A DNA stretch of 64,000 nucleotides from Clostridiales bacterium (GCA_021201475.1 JAJQEV010000007.1:1-64000), one strand, 5' to 3'. Counted from the stretch's first letter, positions 32,284 to 39,886 are shown. Numbers and translations are program-made. The notes: generated by a model from the letters alone, not told the origin.

Positions 32284-33270
32284 ATGAGTACGCTTTATTA
32301 TGTGCGCAAGAGTTATGAAGATACCGCCAGCCAACTGGGGGCATTCCGCGTCCTGAGCAACGCTGTTGCCCTGGTTGACAGCAACTCCGGCTATTCTGCC
32401 TACCTTAGCGGCGGGACGCTGGTATACAAGTCCATGTTCCGGGTGCGCAAGTCGTGGGACGATACCGATAGCCAAATCGGTGCGTTTTCCGTCTACGACA
32501 ATGCTACCGCGCTGGCGGACAAGCACAGCGGATACCAGGTGTATGATTACCTTGGTATCCCCCGCTATCCCCTGAGCTACACGGTGCAACTTTCCGCTTC
32601 TACGCCTTACTACGCGGCAGCAGACGGGGCGGAGCAGGCTGGAACCGCAAGCAAGGGTGTCTATACCATTACCGAGGTAAAAAGCCCCTACGGCCACCTG
32701 AAAAGTGGCGTAGGGTGGATTGACCTGACTGGCCTGGACGTGTACGGCGCCACTGCCGCCTCCCCGCTTAAGCTGGCGGCAGAGAATGTCGAGGACGTTT
32801 ACAGCAGCGCTATCGGGTGTAAGCACGTCAGCGGTTCCTATACCTGGGACACGGCCATGAGCAAGAAGCAGGTCAACTGCGCAATCACCGTAAGCCGCGT
32901 GTTCTACCTGGCCGGGCTGCTGGGCAAGGACAACCAGATCAGCCACACCACGGCGGTCAAAACAAATATCCTGAAGCAGAAAAACACCATCGCAAAGGCC
33001 ATGAGCGGTTACAGCAACCTGGATTTGGACAAGTGCAGCGTGATCTATGTGGGGGCAGAAAACTTCACAGCCCTCGCCGCCAAATACAAGGTAAAGGGCG
33101 CGGGTTATGTGTACGACAGCAACATTGCAATTTATGGCGGCGATAATGCAATCTATAGTTGCAATAACGGGTCAAACCAGCTGACAAACGGGGTTTACAG
33201 CAAGAACCGCATGACGAGCGGGTACTGCTTTACTTCCCCCGTGCTGGCAGTCATTTTGCCGAACGACTGA
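32284..33270 (+). CDS. Putative second wall-directed phage protein
   Basis: 328 residues. Residues 1-88 contain two copies of a ~40-residue repeat (YYVRKSYEDTASQLGAFRVL and FRVRKSWDDTDSQIGAFSVY) known from wall hydrolases of Clostridia. The second half has QVNCAITVSRVFYLAGLL, which resembles the Cys-containing opening of NlpC/P60-like peptidases, but I cannot find a convincing His-His/Asp set. An accessory lysin or virion wall protein is likely. AGGGAGGAG precedes the ATG. It is the last gene of the late operon. Confidence 0.65.
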   Translation: MSTLYYVRKSYEDTASQLGAFRVLSNAVALVDSNSGYSAYLSGGTLVYKSMFRVRKSWDDTDSQIGAFSVYDNATALADKHSGYQVYDYLGIPRYPLSYTVQLSASTPYYAAADGAEQAGTASKGVYTITEVKSPYGHLKSGVGWIDLTGLDVYGATAASPLKLAAENVEDVYSSAIGCKHVSGSYTWDTAMSKKQVNCAITVSRVFYLAGLLGKDNQISHTTAVKTNILKQKNTIAKAMSGYSNLDLDKCSVIYVGAENFTALAAKYKVKGAGYVYDSNIAIYGGDNAIYSCNNGSNQLTNGVYSKNRMTSGYCFTSPVLAVILPND

Positions 33271-33278
33271 AAAAAGGG

Positions 33279-33307
33279 TTGACAAGTAAGATTCCGTATG
33301 TTAAACT
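33279..33307 (+). promoter_or_regulatory. Extended -10 promoter of orphan RNA
   Basis: TTGACA (33279-33284), 17-nt spacer, TAAACT (33302-33307) with TG at 33299-33300, an extended -10. The start of transcription is expected near 33312-33314, at the 5' edge of the folded region. Confidence 0.8.
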
Positions 33308-33311
33308 CAAA

Positions 33312-33457
33312 GCGTCTCCAATAGTGGATGCTCTGCTGGAGGTTCCCCTAGCAATTCCGGGGGACGCGGATTGAAACGCTAGTAATAGCAAAACGAGATG
33401 TGGACGCACACTCAAAAACAAAAAGCAGGCCGAGCAATCGACCTGCTTTTTGTTTTT
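33312..33457 (+). ncRNA. Orphan structured phage RNA (possible solitary CRISPR-repeat RNA)
   Basis: About 145 nt with its own promoter and terminator and no real open frame. Visible pairings: CTCC 33316-33319 with GGAG 33338-33341; GTTCCCC 33342-33348 with GGGGGAC 33359-33365 (7 bp, one G-U); GCGT 33312-33315 with ACGC 33364-33367 as an alternative. The 7-bp hairpin is followed by GC and then GGATTGAAAC (33368-33377), the typical end of type I-C CRISPR repeats, and 36 nt (33378-33413) of further sequence before the terminator. Expression independent of the late operon suggests activity in the lysogen. Identity unproven. Confidence 0.6.
33414..33457. terminator. Bidirectional terminator of orphan RNA
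   Basis: AAAAACAAAAAGCAGG (33414-33429) pairs perfectly with CCTGCTTTTTGTTTTT (33442-33457), 12-nt loop. T-rich on both strands, so it ends the RNA and would also stop leftward transcription. Confidence 0.93.
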
Positions 33458-33461
33458 GCGC

Positions 33462-33491
33462 TTTACAAATCGCAATTTAAAGTATTATAAT
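33462..33491 (+). promoter_or_regulatory. Promoter of AP2/zinc-ribbon gene
   Basis: TTTACA (33462-33467), 18-nt spacer, perfect TATAAT (33486-33491). The predicted transcript starts near 33498, which excludes the ATG at 33490 and supports the start at 33529. Confidence 0.8.
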
Positions 33492-33528
33492 GCAGATATT
33501 GACAAAATGCACAACAGGGGGAAGTACG

Positions 33529-34218
33529 ATGGGTGCAAAAGACTTGACAGGGCAGCGGTTCGGCAGGCTGACCGTCCTCCGGCTGGGGGAACCTACCCGC
33601 TCACCTGGAGGGAAAGCTATCCGGCGGTGGGTTTGCCGTTGCGACTGCGGCCAGGAGATTACCGTCAACCAAAACGATTTGACGGCGACTAAAAATGGTA
33701 CCCGGAGCTGCGGCTGTCTCAAAGGTGATGCGATCCGCAAAGATATGACAGGGCAGCGTTTTGGACGGCTGACCGTTATCGGCCCGGCTCCACTAGAGCA
33801 GGTGCAGGCAAGCGGGCAGCGCACCGGATGGCTATGCCAGTGCGACTGTGGAAAGACTTGCATAGTTACCCGCAAGGGATTGATGGGCGGGCAACAAAGC
33901 TGCGGCTGCCTCCTTAGCGAGACGGCCAGGAAAAAGGTTGATGAGGACAACGTACTCCAGCGGTATGACGGCACAGTAATAAGCGCCATCAAACCGAAGC
34001 GCAAGCCCAACTCCAACAACACCAGCGGCGTCAAGGGCGTGTATTGGAGCAATCGAGAGCAACGCTGGATTGCAAAAATTGGAGTGCGAGGGAAAAGTAT
34101 CACCATAGGCAGGTTTGCCTCCCTGGAGGATGCCGCCAAGGCCAGACGGGCGGCGGAGGAAAAATATTATGACCCCATCATCAAGGCGTATGAGGAGGAA
34201 CAGGGCAAGGATGAATAG
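33529..34218 (+). CDS. AP2-domain protein with two zinc-ribbon repeats
   Basis: 229 residues from ATG 33529 with AGGGGGAAG upstream. Two copies of a Cys4 unit, each beginning TGQRFGRLTV and containing CDCG with a later SCGCL (residues ~5-62 and ~68-130). The C-terminus (TSGVKGVYWSNREQRWIAKI, then GKSITIGRFASLEDAAKARR) is an AP2 DNA-binding domain. Such proteins, often without a nuclease domain, occur in Firmicutes phages and are related to homing-endonuclease DNA-recognition parts. Own promoter and position next to the attachment site mark it as a moron gene expressed from the prophage; regulator or DNA-recognition role inferred. Confidence 0.85.
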   Translation: MGAKDLTGQRFGRLTVLRLGEPTRSPGGKAIRRWVCRCDCGQEITVNQNDLTATKNGTRSCGCLKGDAIRKDMTGQRFGRLTVIGPAPLEQVQASGQRTGWLCQCDCGKTCIVTRKGLMGGQQSCGCLLSETARKKVDEDNVLQRYDGTVISAIKPKRKPNSNNTSGVKGVYWSNREQRWIAKIGVRGKSITIGRFASLEDAAKARRAAEEKYYDPIIKAYEEEQGKDE

Positions 34219-34314
34219 AGACGGGGCGCAGAACCTTCGGTGTAATTTCGGTGTAATTAAAGTGCAAAAAACTGCAACTTAATGCAAAGGCATAGAAAAT
34301 GAAGCCTGATAGAA
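34219..34314. other. Prophage right-end intergenic region
   Basis: Non-coding. Contains CTTCGGTGTAATTTCGGTGTAATTAAAG, i.e. two copies of TTCGGTGTAAT at 34236-34246 and 34247-34257, a possible arm-type integrase or regulatory site. It lies between the last phage gene and the terminator/tRNA-Arg, where the attachment junction is expected. Confidence 0.4.
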
Positions 34315-34320
34315 AATGAT

Positions 34321-34368
34321 AAAAACTCCCGGAAAATACCTAAAATGCGGTATTTTCCGGGAGTTTTT
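34321..34368. terminator. Bidirectional terminator between prophage and tRNA-Arg
   Basis: A perfect 20-bp stem: AAAAACTCCCGGAAAATACC (34321-34340) with its complement at 34349-34368, 8-nt loop. It follows the 3' end of the tRNA on the minus strand by one base and ends transcription from both sides. Confidence 0.93.
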
Positions 34369-34369
34369 C

Positions 34370-34445
34370 TGGTACACCCGAAGGGACTCGAACCCCCAAC
34401 ATTCAGAACCGGAATCTGACGCTCTATCCATTGAACTACGGGTGC
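34370..34445 (-). tRNA. tRNA-Arg (anticodon CCG)
   Basis: 76 nt including an encoded CCA. Acceptor GCACCCG/CGGGTGT (first pair G-U), D arm with AGTTCAATGGATAGAGC, anticodon stem TCAGA/TCTGA around TTCCGGT giving anticodon CCG (codon CGG), T arm GGGGGTTCGAGTCCC. The 3' end faces the prophage, so it is the likely integration target: many phages integrate into tRNA 3' ends and restore them. Confidence 0.95.
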
Positions 34446-34524
34446 ATACGCTTTCAACGGCCATTATTATAACAGACTTTCAAAAATTTGTAAAGGGCTT
34501 TTTCCCTGCAATTTTGAAATTTTA

Positions 34525-34553
34525 TTGTCAGGGCCAGATGTTTATGCTATAAT
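34525..34553 (+). promoter_or_regulatory. Sigma-A promoter before structured leader
   Basis: TTGTCA (34525-34530), 17-nt spacer, perfect TATAAT (34548-34553). Transcription should start near 34560, giving a ~237-nt leader before the divIVA-like gene, or a separate RNA. Confidence 0.85.
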
Positions 34554-34559
34554 AGTAAA

Positions 34560-34796
34560 AGGTTGCTTCCCAGAGGGATGTTTTACACCTGCTTTTGGGC
34601 TGCTGCACCAGACAGAGCGTCGAAAATCAGATGCCATTTCCCCCTTTTTCGCGGGACAAGACAGCTGGAATACTCTATGATAGCTTCAGATCCAATGCTA
34701 CACCGGCGGCTGACCGCAGCCTCCTATGGGGGAGCAACGCAACACTAATTAATTCTAAACGGCATTTGCTGACGAAAGGCTGGAGGGCACTAAACG
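34560..34796 (+). ncRNA. Structured leader, possible 6S-like RNA
   Basis: GTTGCTTCCC (34562-34571) near the start pairs with GGGGAGCAAC (34729-34738) about 165 nt later, with an adjacent GAGG/CCTC pairing (34573-34576 with 34719-34722). A long-range closing stem enclosing a ~150-nt mostly open region, directly at a strong promoter, is the shape and length of 6S RNA. I see no T-run terminator after it, so it could also be the folded 5' leader of the divIVA-like gene. Family membership was not tested. Confidence 0.4.
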
Positions 34797-35609
34797 ATGG
34801 ACGAGAACACTTTATTCCGCAGCGCACTGCATGGATTTAACCGCGAGGATGTAATGGACTACATCACTAAAATCACCCGTGAGCAGGAGCTGGCGCTCTC
34901 CGAAGTAGAGAACACACTGGACGAGGTGCGGAACGAACTGGAGCAAGCCCTGTCCGAGCAGAGCAAGCTTCAGGGGCTGTTGGAGGACGTAAAGCGGGAA
35001 CGGGACGCGCTACAGGACGCGGTGGATCATAAGAGCGATGCGGAACTGCTGCTGGAGGAGGCCAACGCACAAATTGCCAGCCTGAAGGACGACCTGGCCG
35101 GGGCTTCCGCAAATCAGGCGGCCACAGAGGATGCGCTGCGCGCAGAAATGGCGCAAACCGTTCAGAAGTACCAGGCGGACGCCGAAGGCTATAACACGTT
35201 AGTGGACAAGGCGGGCCGTATCCTGCTGAACGCGGAGCGTGCCGCAGATGCGACCATCTCCCAGGCAAATGCGGACGCCGATGCGATTCGCAGCGCAGCG
35301 CAGGCAGACGCTGACAGTCTCCAGGCAAGCACAAAGGCGCGCTGCGATGATATGTTGGCGGAAGCACAGGCGCAGGTTTTGGCTGCCGAGGACAGGAAGG
35401 CTGCCGTGCAGCAGCAAATTGCCGCCGTGTTTGCCAACAGCAGGCTGCAATATGAATCCACACAGGCAACTGTGGGTGAATCCATCTCCCACTCTCTGAC
35501 GGAGGTGGAGCGGCTGCGCAGTATGTTGCTGAACCTGAACGATACCTTCAACGCCGCAGCTGTTGCCTTTGATGACCTCGCTGACGAGCCCGCTCCTGTT
35601 GGTGAATGA
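34797..35609 (+). CDS. DivIVA-like coiled-coil protein
   Basis: 270 residues. The N-terminus (TLFRSALHGFNREDVMDYIT) is a DivIVA/GpsB-type membrane-targeting start, followed by coiled coil (~25-110), an alanine-rich helix and a final helical region. DivIVA proteins bind curved membrane at poles and septa and recruit division or sporulation factors. GGAGGGCACTAAACG precedes the ATG. Stop and next start overlap (ATGA). Confidence 0.8.
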   Translation: MDENTLFRSALHGFNREDVMDYITKITREQELALSEVENTLDEVRNELEQALSEQSKLQGLLEDVKRERDALQDAVDHKSDAELLLEEANAQIASLKDDLAGASANQAATEDALRAEMAQTVQKYQADAEGYNTLVDKAGRILLNAERAADATISQANADADAIRSAAQADADSLQASTKARCDDMLAEAQAQVLAAEDRKAAVQQQIAAVFANSRLQYESTQATVGESISHSLTEVERLRSMLLNLNDTFNAAAVAFDDLADEPAPVGE

Positions 35610-36166
35610 TTATGTCTGATACTTATCATATTCACACCGAAGCGTTGCGGGACTGGCAGCCGACCCTCCGCGCCGGTGACAGGGTTCTCCTGTCGGGCAC
35701 CATTTACACGGCGCGGGACGCCGCGCACAAACGCCTCTTTGCCCTGCTGGAGGAAGGCAAGCCCCTTCCCCTCCCCCTAAAGGACTCGGTGATTTACTAC
35801 GCCGGCCCCACCCCTGCACAGCAGGGCATGGCCGTTGGAGCCTGCGGCCCCACCACCGCCAGCCGTATGAACGGCTTTGCTCCCAGACTGCTGGACTTGG
35901 GGCTGGGCGCCATCATCGCCAAGGGCCAGATGAGCGACGAAGTGGAGCGCGCCTTACAACGGAACCAGGCCTGCTTCTTTGCCGCAGTGGGCGGCGCCGG
36001 CGCGCTGATTGCCCGCTGCATCAAGAAGGCAGATGTCATCGCCTTTGATGACCTGGGCTGCGAGTCCATCAAGCGGATGGAGATTGAGGAACTGCCCCTG
36101 ACCGTCGCCATTGACTGTCACGGCGGCAATCTGTACAAGACCGGCCGCGCCGCCTATCAACGCTGA
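35606..36166 (+). CDS. Class I fumarate hydratase, beta subunit
   Basis: 186 residues, the C-terminal half of class I (4Fe-4S) fumarase/tartrate dehydratase, interconverting fumarate and malate. Family text: GDRVLLSGTIYTARDAAHKR, IYYAGPTPAQQGMAVGACGP, TTASRMNGFAPRLLDLGLGA and AIIAKGQM. The FeS cysteines are in the alpha subunit, which is not encoded beside it: upstream is the divIVA-like gene, downstream a two-component pair in the other direction. The alpha gene must lie elsewhere for activity. Confidence 0.9.
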   Translation: MIMSDTYHIHTEALRDWQPTLRAGDRVLLSGTIYTARDAAHKRLFALLEEGKPLPLPLKDSVIYYAGPTPAQQGMAVGACGPTTASRMNGFAPRLLDLGLGAIIAKGQMSDEVERALQRNQACFFAAVGGAGALIARCIKKADVIAFDDLGCESIKRMEIEELPLTVAIDCHGGNLYKTGRAAYQR

Positions 36167-36247
36167 CTTCATAGGAACATAAGGCAACACAGTACAATTA
36201 CGAGAAAAATCCCACGCCATTACGCAGGCGGCGACGCAGATGTCGTG

Positions 36248-37567
36248 TTAAGCGGGAATGGGAATCAGGATGTTCAGGCGGAAGATGTTATCCTCCGCCG
36301 CAATATCCATCACGCCGCCGTAGCGCTCCGTGATGGAGCGGATGCTTTTCAAACCATAGCCGTGATTTTCCGCGTCCGGCTTGGTGGTGAGGGGCAGGCC
36401 GTCCTGCAACCGGACGGGCTGGGCGTAGTAGTTCTCGATTTGAATGAACGCTGCACCGTGCCGGTTCCGCACCTCCACAGCGACTGTGCGCTGCTCCGTC
36501 TCGTCAACGGCTTGGCTGCTCTCAATGGCGTTGTCCAGGGCGTTGCCGAACAGGGTGTACAGGTCTACCGGCTGCATAAAGTCCAGCAGGCCACCGTCTG
36601 CCATACACGTCCAGGAAATACCGTTTTTCTCGCAGAGCAGGCTCTTTTCTGTCAGAACAGTGTCCAGCACCTCGTTGCCTGTTTTGGCTATTGCATCATA
36701 AATCAGCACTGCGCCTTCCAGCTCTCGCAGTCCCGCTTCCCGTTCGTCTGAGGTTTTGACCAGCCGTAGTGCTGAAACCTGGTGCTTCAAATCATGACAC
36801 TTCTGGTTAATGATGGAAATGTTTTCTCTGGATAACTCGTATTGTTCCTCCATCTGACGGCGCAGACGGCGTTCCCCCTCCAGCGCGGCAGCCAGGGCCA
36901 GTTCCCGCCGCTGCTCCGTCTGGAGCCACAGCAAAAACAGGCAGTTGAACAGGTCATAGGCCATGCAGATGACGTAGGCAGTATCGGACAGCCCCGCGCT
37001 GTCAAATATGGTTCGTACCATTCGGTTCAGCACCATGGCAATCGCCAAAACGATTATCGCTGTGCTGATTGCCTTCCGCCAGTCTGCCTTATATGCCCCC
37101 TGTACCGGAAGCTTCCGGACAAACAGCAGATAGCACACCGCCCAGACCGCCAGAAACACCGCCCATTCCCTGACGTAACCTAGGATGTATCCGCCTGAGA
37201 TATGCTGAATTGTATAATGCTCCCCCCATAAGATAATGGTGACGCAGAAGTGGGCGTGCTGGGCGGCGTAGGCACAGGCGGTGCCATACAGCGCATCCCG
37301 GAAAGAGATGTCGCAGGCAATCACAAAGGTGCAATAACCCAAAAGCAACGGGGTAATATAGCCGCAGAAAAATTGCCAAGGCGTACCATAGCTGTAATGG
37401 TATTGCTGAAAAATGAACCCGCCGTATAGGAAGCAGAGCACCATCCAGCCCGCCAATCGTGTTTTCCAGTGCTTTCGATGCTTCAGCGGCAACAGAAAGG
37501 CCAGCGCCATCAGCGGCATGGCCTGGACAAAATCCGGCCGCAGGGTATAGAGCAGAAATTCCCTCAT
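36248..37567 (-). CDS. Sensor histidine kinase, AgrC-like (GHKL type)
   Basis: 439 residues. Six or so membrane helices in the first ~200 residues, then coiled coil. NQKCHDLKHQVSAL holds the phospho-accepting His (~258), FGNALDNAIES is the N box, and HGYGLKSI the G box of the HATPase_c_5 type. It pairs with the LytTR regulator upstream: its start overlaps the regulator stop by 4 nt. No agrB/agrD-type peptide genes are adjacent, so the signal is unknown. Confidence 0.9.
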   Translation of the reverse strand: MREFLLYTLRPDFVQAMPLMALAFLLPLKHRKHWKTRLAGWMVLCFLYGGFIFQQYHYSYGTPWQFFCGYITPLLLGYCTFVIACDISFRDALYGTACAYAAQHAHFCVTIILWGEHYTIQHISGGYILGYVREWAVFLAVWAVCYLLFVRKLPVQGAYKADWRKAISTAIIVLAIAMVLNRMVRTIFDSAGLSDTAYVICMAYDLFNCLFLLWLQTEQRRELALAAALEGERRLRRQMEEQYELSRENISIINQKCHDLKHQVSALRLVKTSDEREAGLRELEGAVLIYDAIAKTGNEVLDTVLTEKSLLCEKNGISWTCMADGGLLDFMQPVDLYTLFGNALDNAIESSQAVDETEQRTVAVEVRNRHGAAFIQIENYYAQPVRLQDGLPLTTKPDAENHGYGLKSIRSITERYGGVMDIAAEDNIFRLNILIPIPA

Positions 37568-38280
37568 AAGTTACTTCCTCCCTTGGCGTCATCCAACAGC
37601 GCCTGTAAAAGCGCTTTCCGGCGCTTCCGGCTCACCGGCAGCAGATCCCCTGCCACCTGTATGTTGTCTCCCTCCAGCCTGTCCACATAGCGAAGATTCA
37701 CCAGATAACTGTTATGGCATCGAACGAAACCGTCCTCCGCCAGCTCTTTTTCCACCGCTGTCAGGGAGCGGGAGCCGGTAGTGAGGAAGTCGCCCTCCAC
37801 TGTGCGGTAGCGCAACTGATGATTGTAGACCTCCACATAGTATAACCGGTACAGCGGAATGCGCACAACATCACTGCCCTGATTCAGTATAAGGTACTTC
37901 GTCTCTTCTCTGGGGCAGTACCGCAATGCCTTTTTCAGCTTCATGGAGAGGGCGTAGTAGTTGATCGGTTTGAGCACATAGTCCAACGCATTCACCTCAT
38001 AGCCGCAGATGGCGTATTGGGCCAGATTTGTGACGAAGATAATGACCACATCTGTATCCGTCTCCCGGATACACCGGGCTGCGGAGATCCCGTCCATGCC
38101 GGGCATATCCACGTCCAGTAGCAAAATGTCCCAAACAGGCCGATAATCCTCCACCAGCTCCGCTCCGTCTGAGTAGGTCTGAACCGTCAGGGAAAGCTGG
38201 TTTTCCTCCGCGAACCGTTGAAGATAAGTCTGAACCTGCTGCGCAAATTTGGGCTCGTCCTCCGCAATCGCTATACGCAT
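37564..38280 (-). CDS. LytTR-family response regulator
   Basis: 238 residues from ATG 38280 (longer in-frame version would begin in the promoter). Receiver domain with IAEDE acidic pocket and the phospho-acceptor D56 in LLLDVDMPGMDG, K in VLKPI. The C-terminal LytTR DNA-binding domain contains YYVEVYNHQLRYRTVEGDFL and FVRCHNSYLVNLRYVDRLEG. AgrA/LytR-type activators regulate virulence, competence or wall genes. First gene of a two-gene unit with the kinase. Confidence 0.92.
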   Translation of the reverse strand: MRIAIAEDEPKFAQQVQTYLQRFAEENQLSLTVQTYSDGAELVEDYRPVWDILLLDVDMPGMDGISAARCIRETDTDVVIIFVTNLAQYAICGYEVNALDYVLKPINYYALSMKLKKALRYCPREETKYLILNQGSDVVRIPLYRLYYVEVYNHQLRYRTVEGDFLTTGSRSLTAVEKELAEDGFVRCHNSYLVNLRYVDRLEGDNIQVAGDLLPVSRKRRKALLQALLDDAKGGSNL

Positions 38281-38371
38281 GGCGCTACGCCTCCTTCTGT
38301 GGTTTTCCAATAAGAGCATCCTCCCTCTGGCCATGCCAGTGCGCTGCCGTTCCGGTGGCAGGCGCTGCTCT

Positions 38372-38408
38372 TGTGGTACAGTATACCACAGATTCAGCCT
38401 TCTGTGGA
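38372..38408 (-). promoter_or_regulatory. Promoter with 7-bp palindrome over -10 (two-component operon)
   Basis: On the minus strand TCCACA (38408-38403), 17-nt spacer and TATACT (38385-38380). TGTGGTA/TACCACA (38372-38378 and 38384-38390) is a 7-bp inverted repeat around 5 nt that overlaps the -10, an operator-like arrangement. It is not the direct-repeat pattern known for LytTR sites. Confidence 0.5.
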
Positions 38409-38492
38409 CAAAAATTCTGTTCTCCCGGGGAAACCCCGGCGACCCCGGACGGCAAAAATCAGGGAGCCGCTCTGTGCGCGCTCCCCGACCTC

Positions 38493-38903
38493 TCAGCGCT
38501 TGTCCTCAAAATTGCAGATCTGCATGGCAACGCCATCTTCCATCACCTGAAAGCCGAAGCGCTGATAGAAGGCGGCGTTTTTGCGTTCCTCCGGCATGAT
38601 TTCGATATAAAGGTAGTGTTTATACTTTTCCCTGACCAACTCGACCATATGCCCCGCGATGCCCTGGTGCTGATAGTCTGGATGCACCAGCACATAGTGC
38701 ATATAGGCTACCAACTCGCTGTCGTCCAGCACCCGCGCCAGCCCCACCAGTGTATCTCCGTCCCAGGCGGTGATAACGGTGGAGGAGTGCATCAGCGCCT
38801 TATGCAGCCTTGTGGGATACTGGCCGGACACCCAACCCACAGACAGGAACAGGGCCTGCACCTGCTTGGCTGTGAAGTTCTTCTCTTCTGTGTAGGTAAT
38901 CAT
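38493..38903 (-). CDS. GNAT-family N-acetyltransferase
   Basis: 136 residues. The acetyl-CoA-binding core is clear: MHYVLVHPDYQHQGIAGHMV (motif A, Q-x-x-G-I-A) and FYQRFGFQVMEDG (motif B). Substrate cannot be inferred. It follows the HxlR gene by 12 nt on the same strand with AGGAGAGAGG before the ATG, so the HxlR regulator probably controls it. Confidence 0.9.
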   Translation of the reverse strand: MITYTEEKNFTAKQVQALFLSVGWVSGQYPTRLHKALMHSSTVITAWDGDTLVGLARVLDDSELVAYMHYVLVHPDYQHQGIAGHMVELVREKYKHYLYIEIMPEERKNAAFYQRFGFQVMEDGVAMQICNFEDKR

Positions 38904-38915
38904 AAACCTCTCTCC

Positions 38916-39293
38916 TTAGGAATGATAGTCGCATTTCTGGCAGTGGGACAGTTCTTCGCCAGAAGCCTGCTTGTAGAACACGCCCGCCCACTGGCAGATG
39001 CTTTGCAGAATTGGGACGACGGACTTTCCGGTTTCACTCAGAGAATATTCCACCCTGGGCGGAATTTCATCGTAAGACTTCCGCTCCACAATGCCATTTG
39101 CAATTAGCCCCTTTAGCGTAGAAGCGAGGACGGCGTCGGTGATATTTCCCATTTCACTGCGAAGTTCACTGTAGCGCAGCGTCCCCATATCAGCCAGAAC
39201 GCAGATAATGCGGGAGTTCCATTTCCCGCCAAACACGCTCAGTCCATATTCCAGTGGACAGCGAATATCCTCTTTCAGTTTCTTCTGATACAT
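38916..39293 (-). CDS. HxlR-family transcriptional regulator
   Basis: 125 residues from ATG 39293, preceded by AGGGGG; a longer form from 39323 would include the ribosome site. Winged helix-turn-helix with the family text CPLEYGLSVFGGKWNSRIIC, LRYSELRSEMGNITDAVLAS and PPRVEYSLSETGKSVVPILQ. Cysteines at both ends (C in RCPLEYG; CQKCDYHS) could serve redox or electrophile sensing as in other HxlR proteins. Confidence 0.93.
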   Translation of the reverse strand: MYQKKLKEDIRCPLEYGLSVFGGKWNSRIICVLADMGTLRYSELRSEMGNITDAVLASTLKGLIANGIVERKSYDEIPPRVEYSLSETGKSVVPILQSICQWAGVFYKQASGEELSHCQKCDYHS

Positions 39294-39373
39294 GGCACAG
39301 CCCCCTTCCCTGTCATTATACACGAGAATCCCGCAATTATATAGTAGCGATTCAAAAGAAAAGTGGCTTCCTG

Positions 39374-39411
39374 AAAAAAAGGGTGCGCAGAGTGGTGCGC
39401 ACCCTTTTTTT
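39374..39411. terminator. Bidirectional terminator
   Basis: GGGTGCGC (39381-39388) pairs with GCGCACCC (39397-39404), flanked by seven A on the left and seven T on the right. On the minus strand it ends the FMN-binding protein gene. Confidence 0.92.
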
Positions 39412-39443
39412 CATGGGCGTTCTGGCGCTGGTTTCCCCCGCAA

Positions 39444-39839
39444 TCACAGAACCTTCTTGTTCTCTGTTCCGGGCGTGGTCACAATGACCTTTTCCGGGGT
39501 AATGAGCAGCGCACCCTTGGCGGTAGTGGCTCCGTTGAACGTCTTTTCAACCATCGCCTGGAAACAGGAGACAATGTCGCCCTCTGTCAGATACACGGCA
39601 GTTCCCTTGATTTGGTATCCTTCCAGCGTTCCAGCATCGTACACAGAGACAGCAATTTTCCCGCCGTTGGCATTCAGGTTGGTCAAAGTGGTCTCCAGGA
39701 ACACATCACCCACCGCCAGCTTGCCGTCCTCTGTTACCATCTTAAAGGCAACTGGAACCACGTTCGGCTCCCCATTTGCACAGGTCGCTAAATCCCACAT
39801 ACTTGCATTGAGTACCTTTTTTACGTTTTCGTTTAGCAT
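39444..39839 (-). CDS. Pyridoxamine 5'-phosphate oxidase-like FMN-binding protein
   Basis: 131 residues with the split-barrel pattern of the family: MWDLATCANGEPNVVPVAFK, then LAVGDVFLETTLTNLNANG and IAVSVYDAGTLEGYQIKGTA. These small flavoproteins of anaerobes are of largely unknown substrate; the pyridoxamine oxidase reaction itself is not implied. AGGAGG precedes the ATG and a promoter lies 48 nt upstream. Confidence 0.88.
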   Translation of the reverse strand: MLNENVKKVLNASMWDLATCANGEPNVVPVAFKMVTEDGKLAVGDVFLETTLTNLNANGGKIAVSVYDAGTLEGYQIKGTAVYLTEGDIVSCFQAMVEKTFNGATTAKGALLITPEKVIVTTPGTENKKVL

Positions 39840-39886
39840 TTGGAATAACCTCCTGAATTGGTCTTGTATTTTTTTGACCTGTGCAT

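Noticed and set aside
33340..33457. A real CRISPR array in the prophage
   Set aside because: Only one repeat-like unit and no cas genes or leader; at most a solitary repeat RNA.
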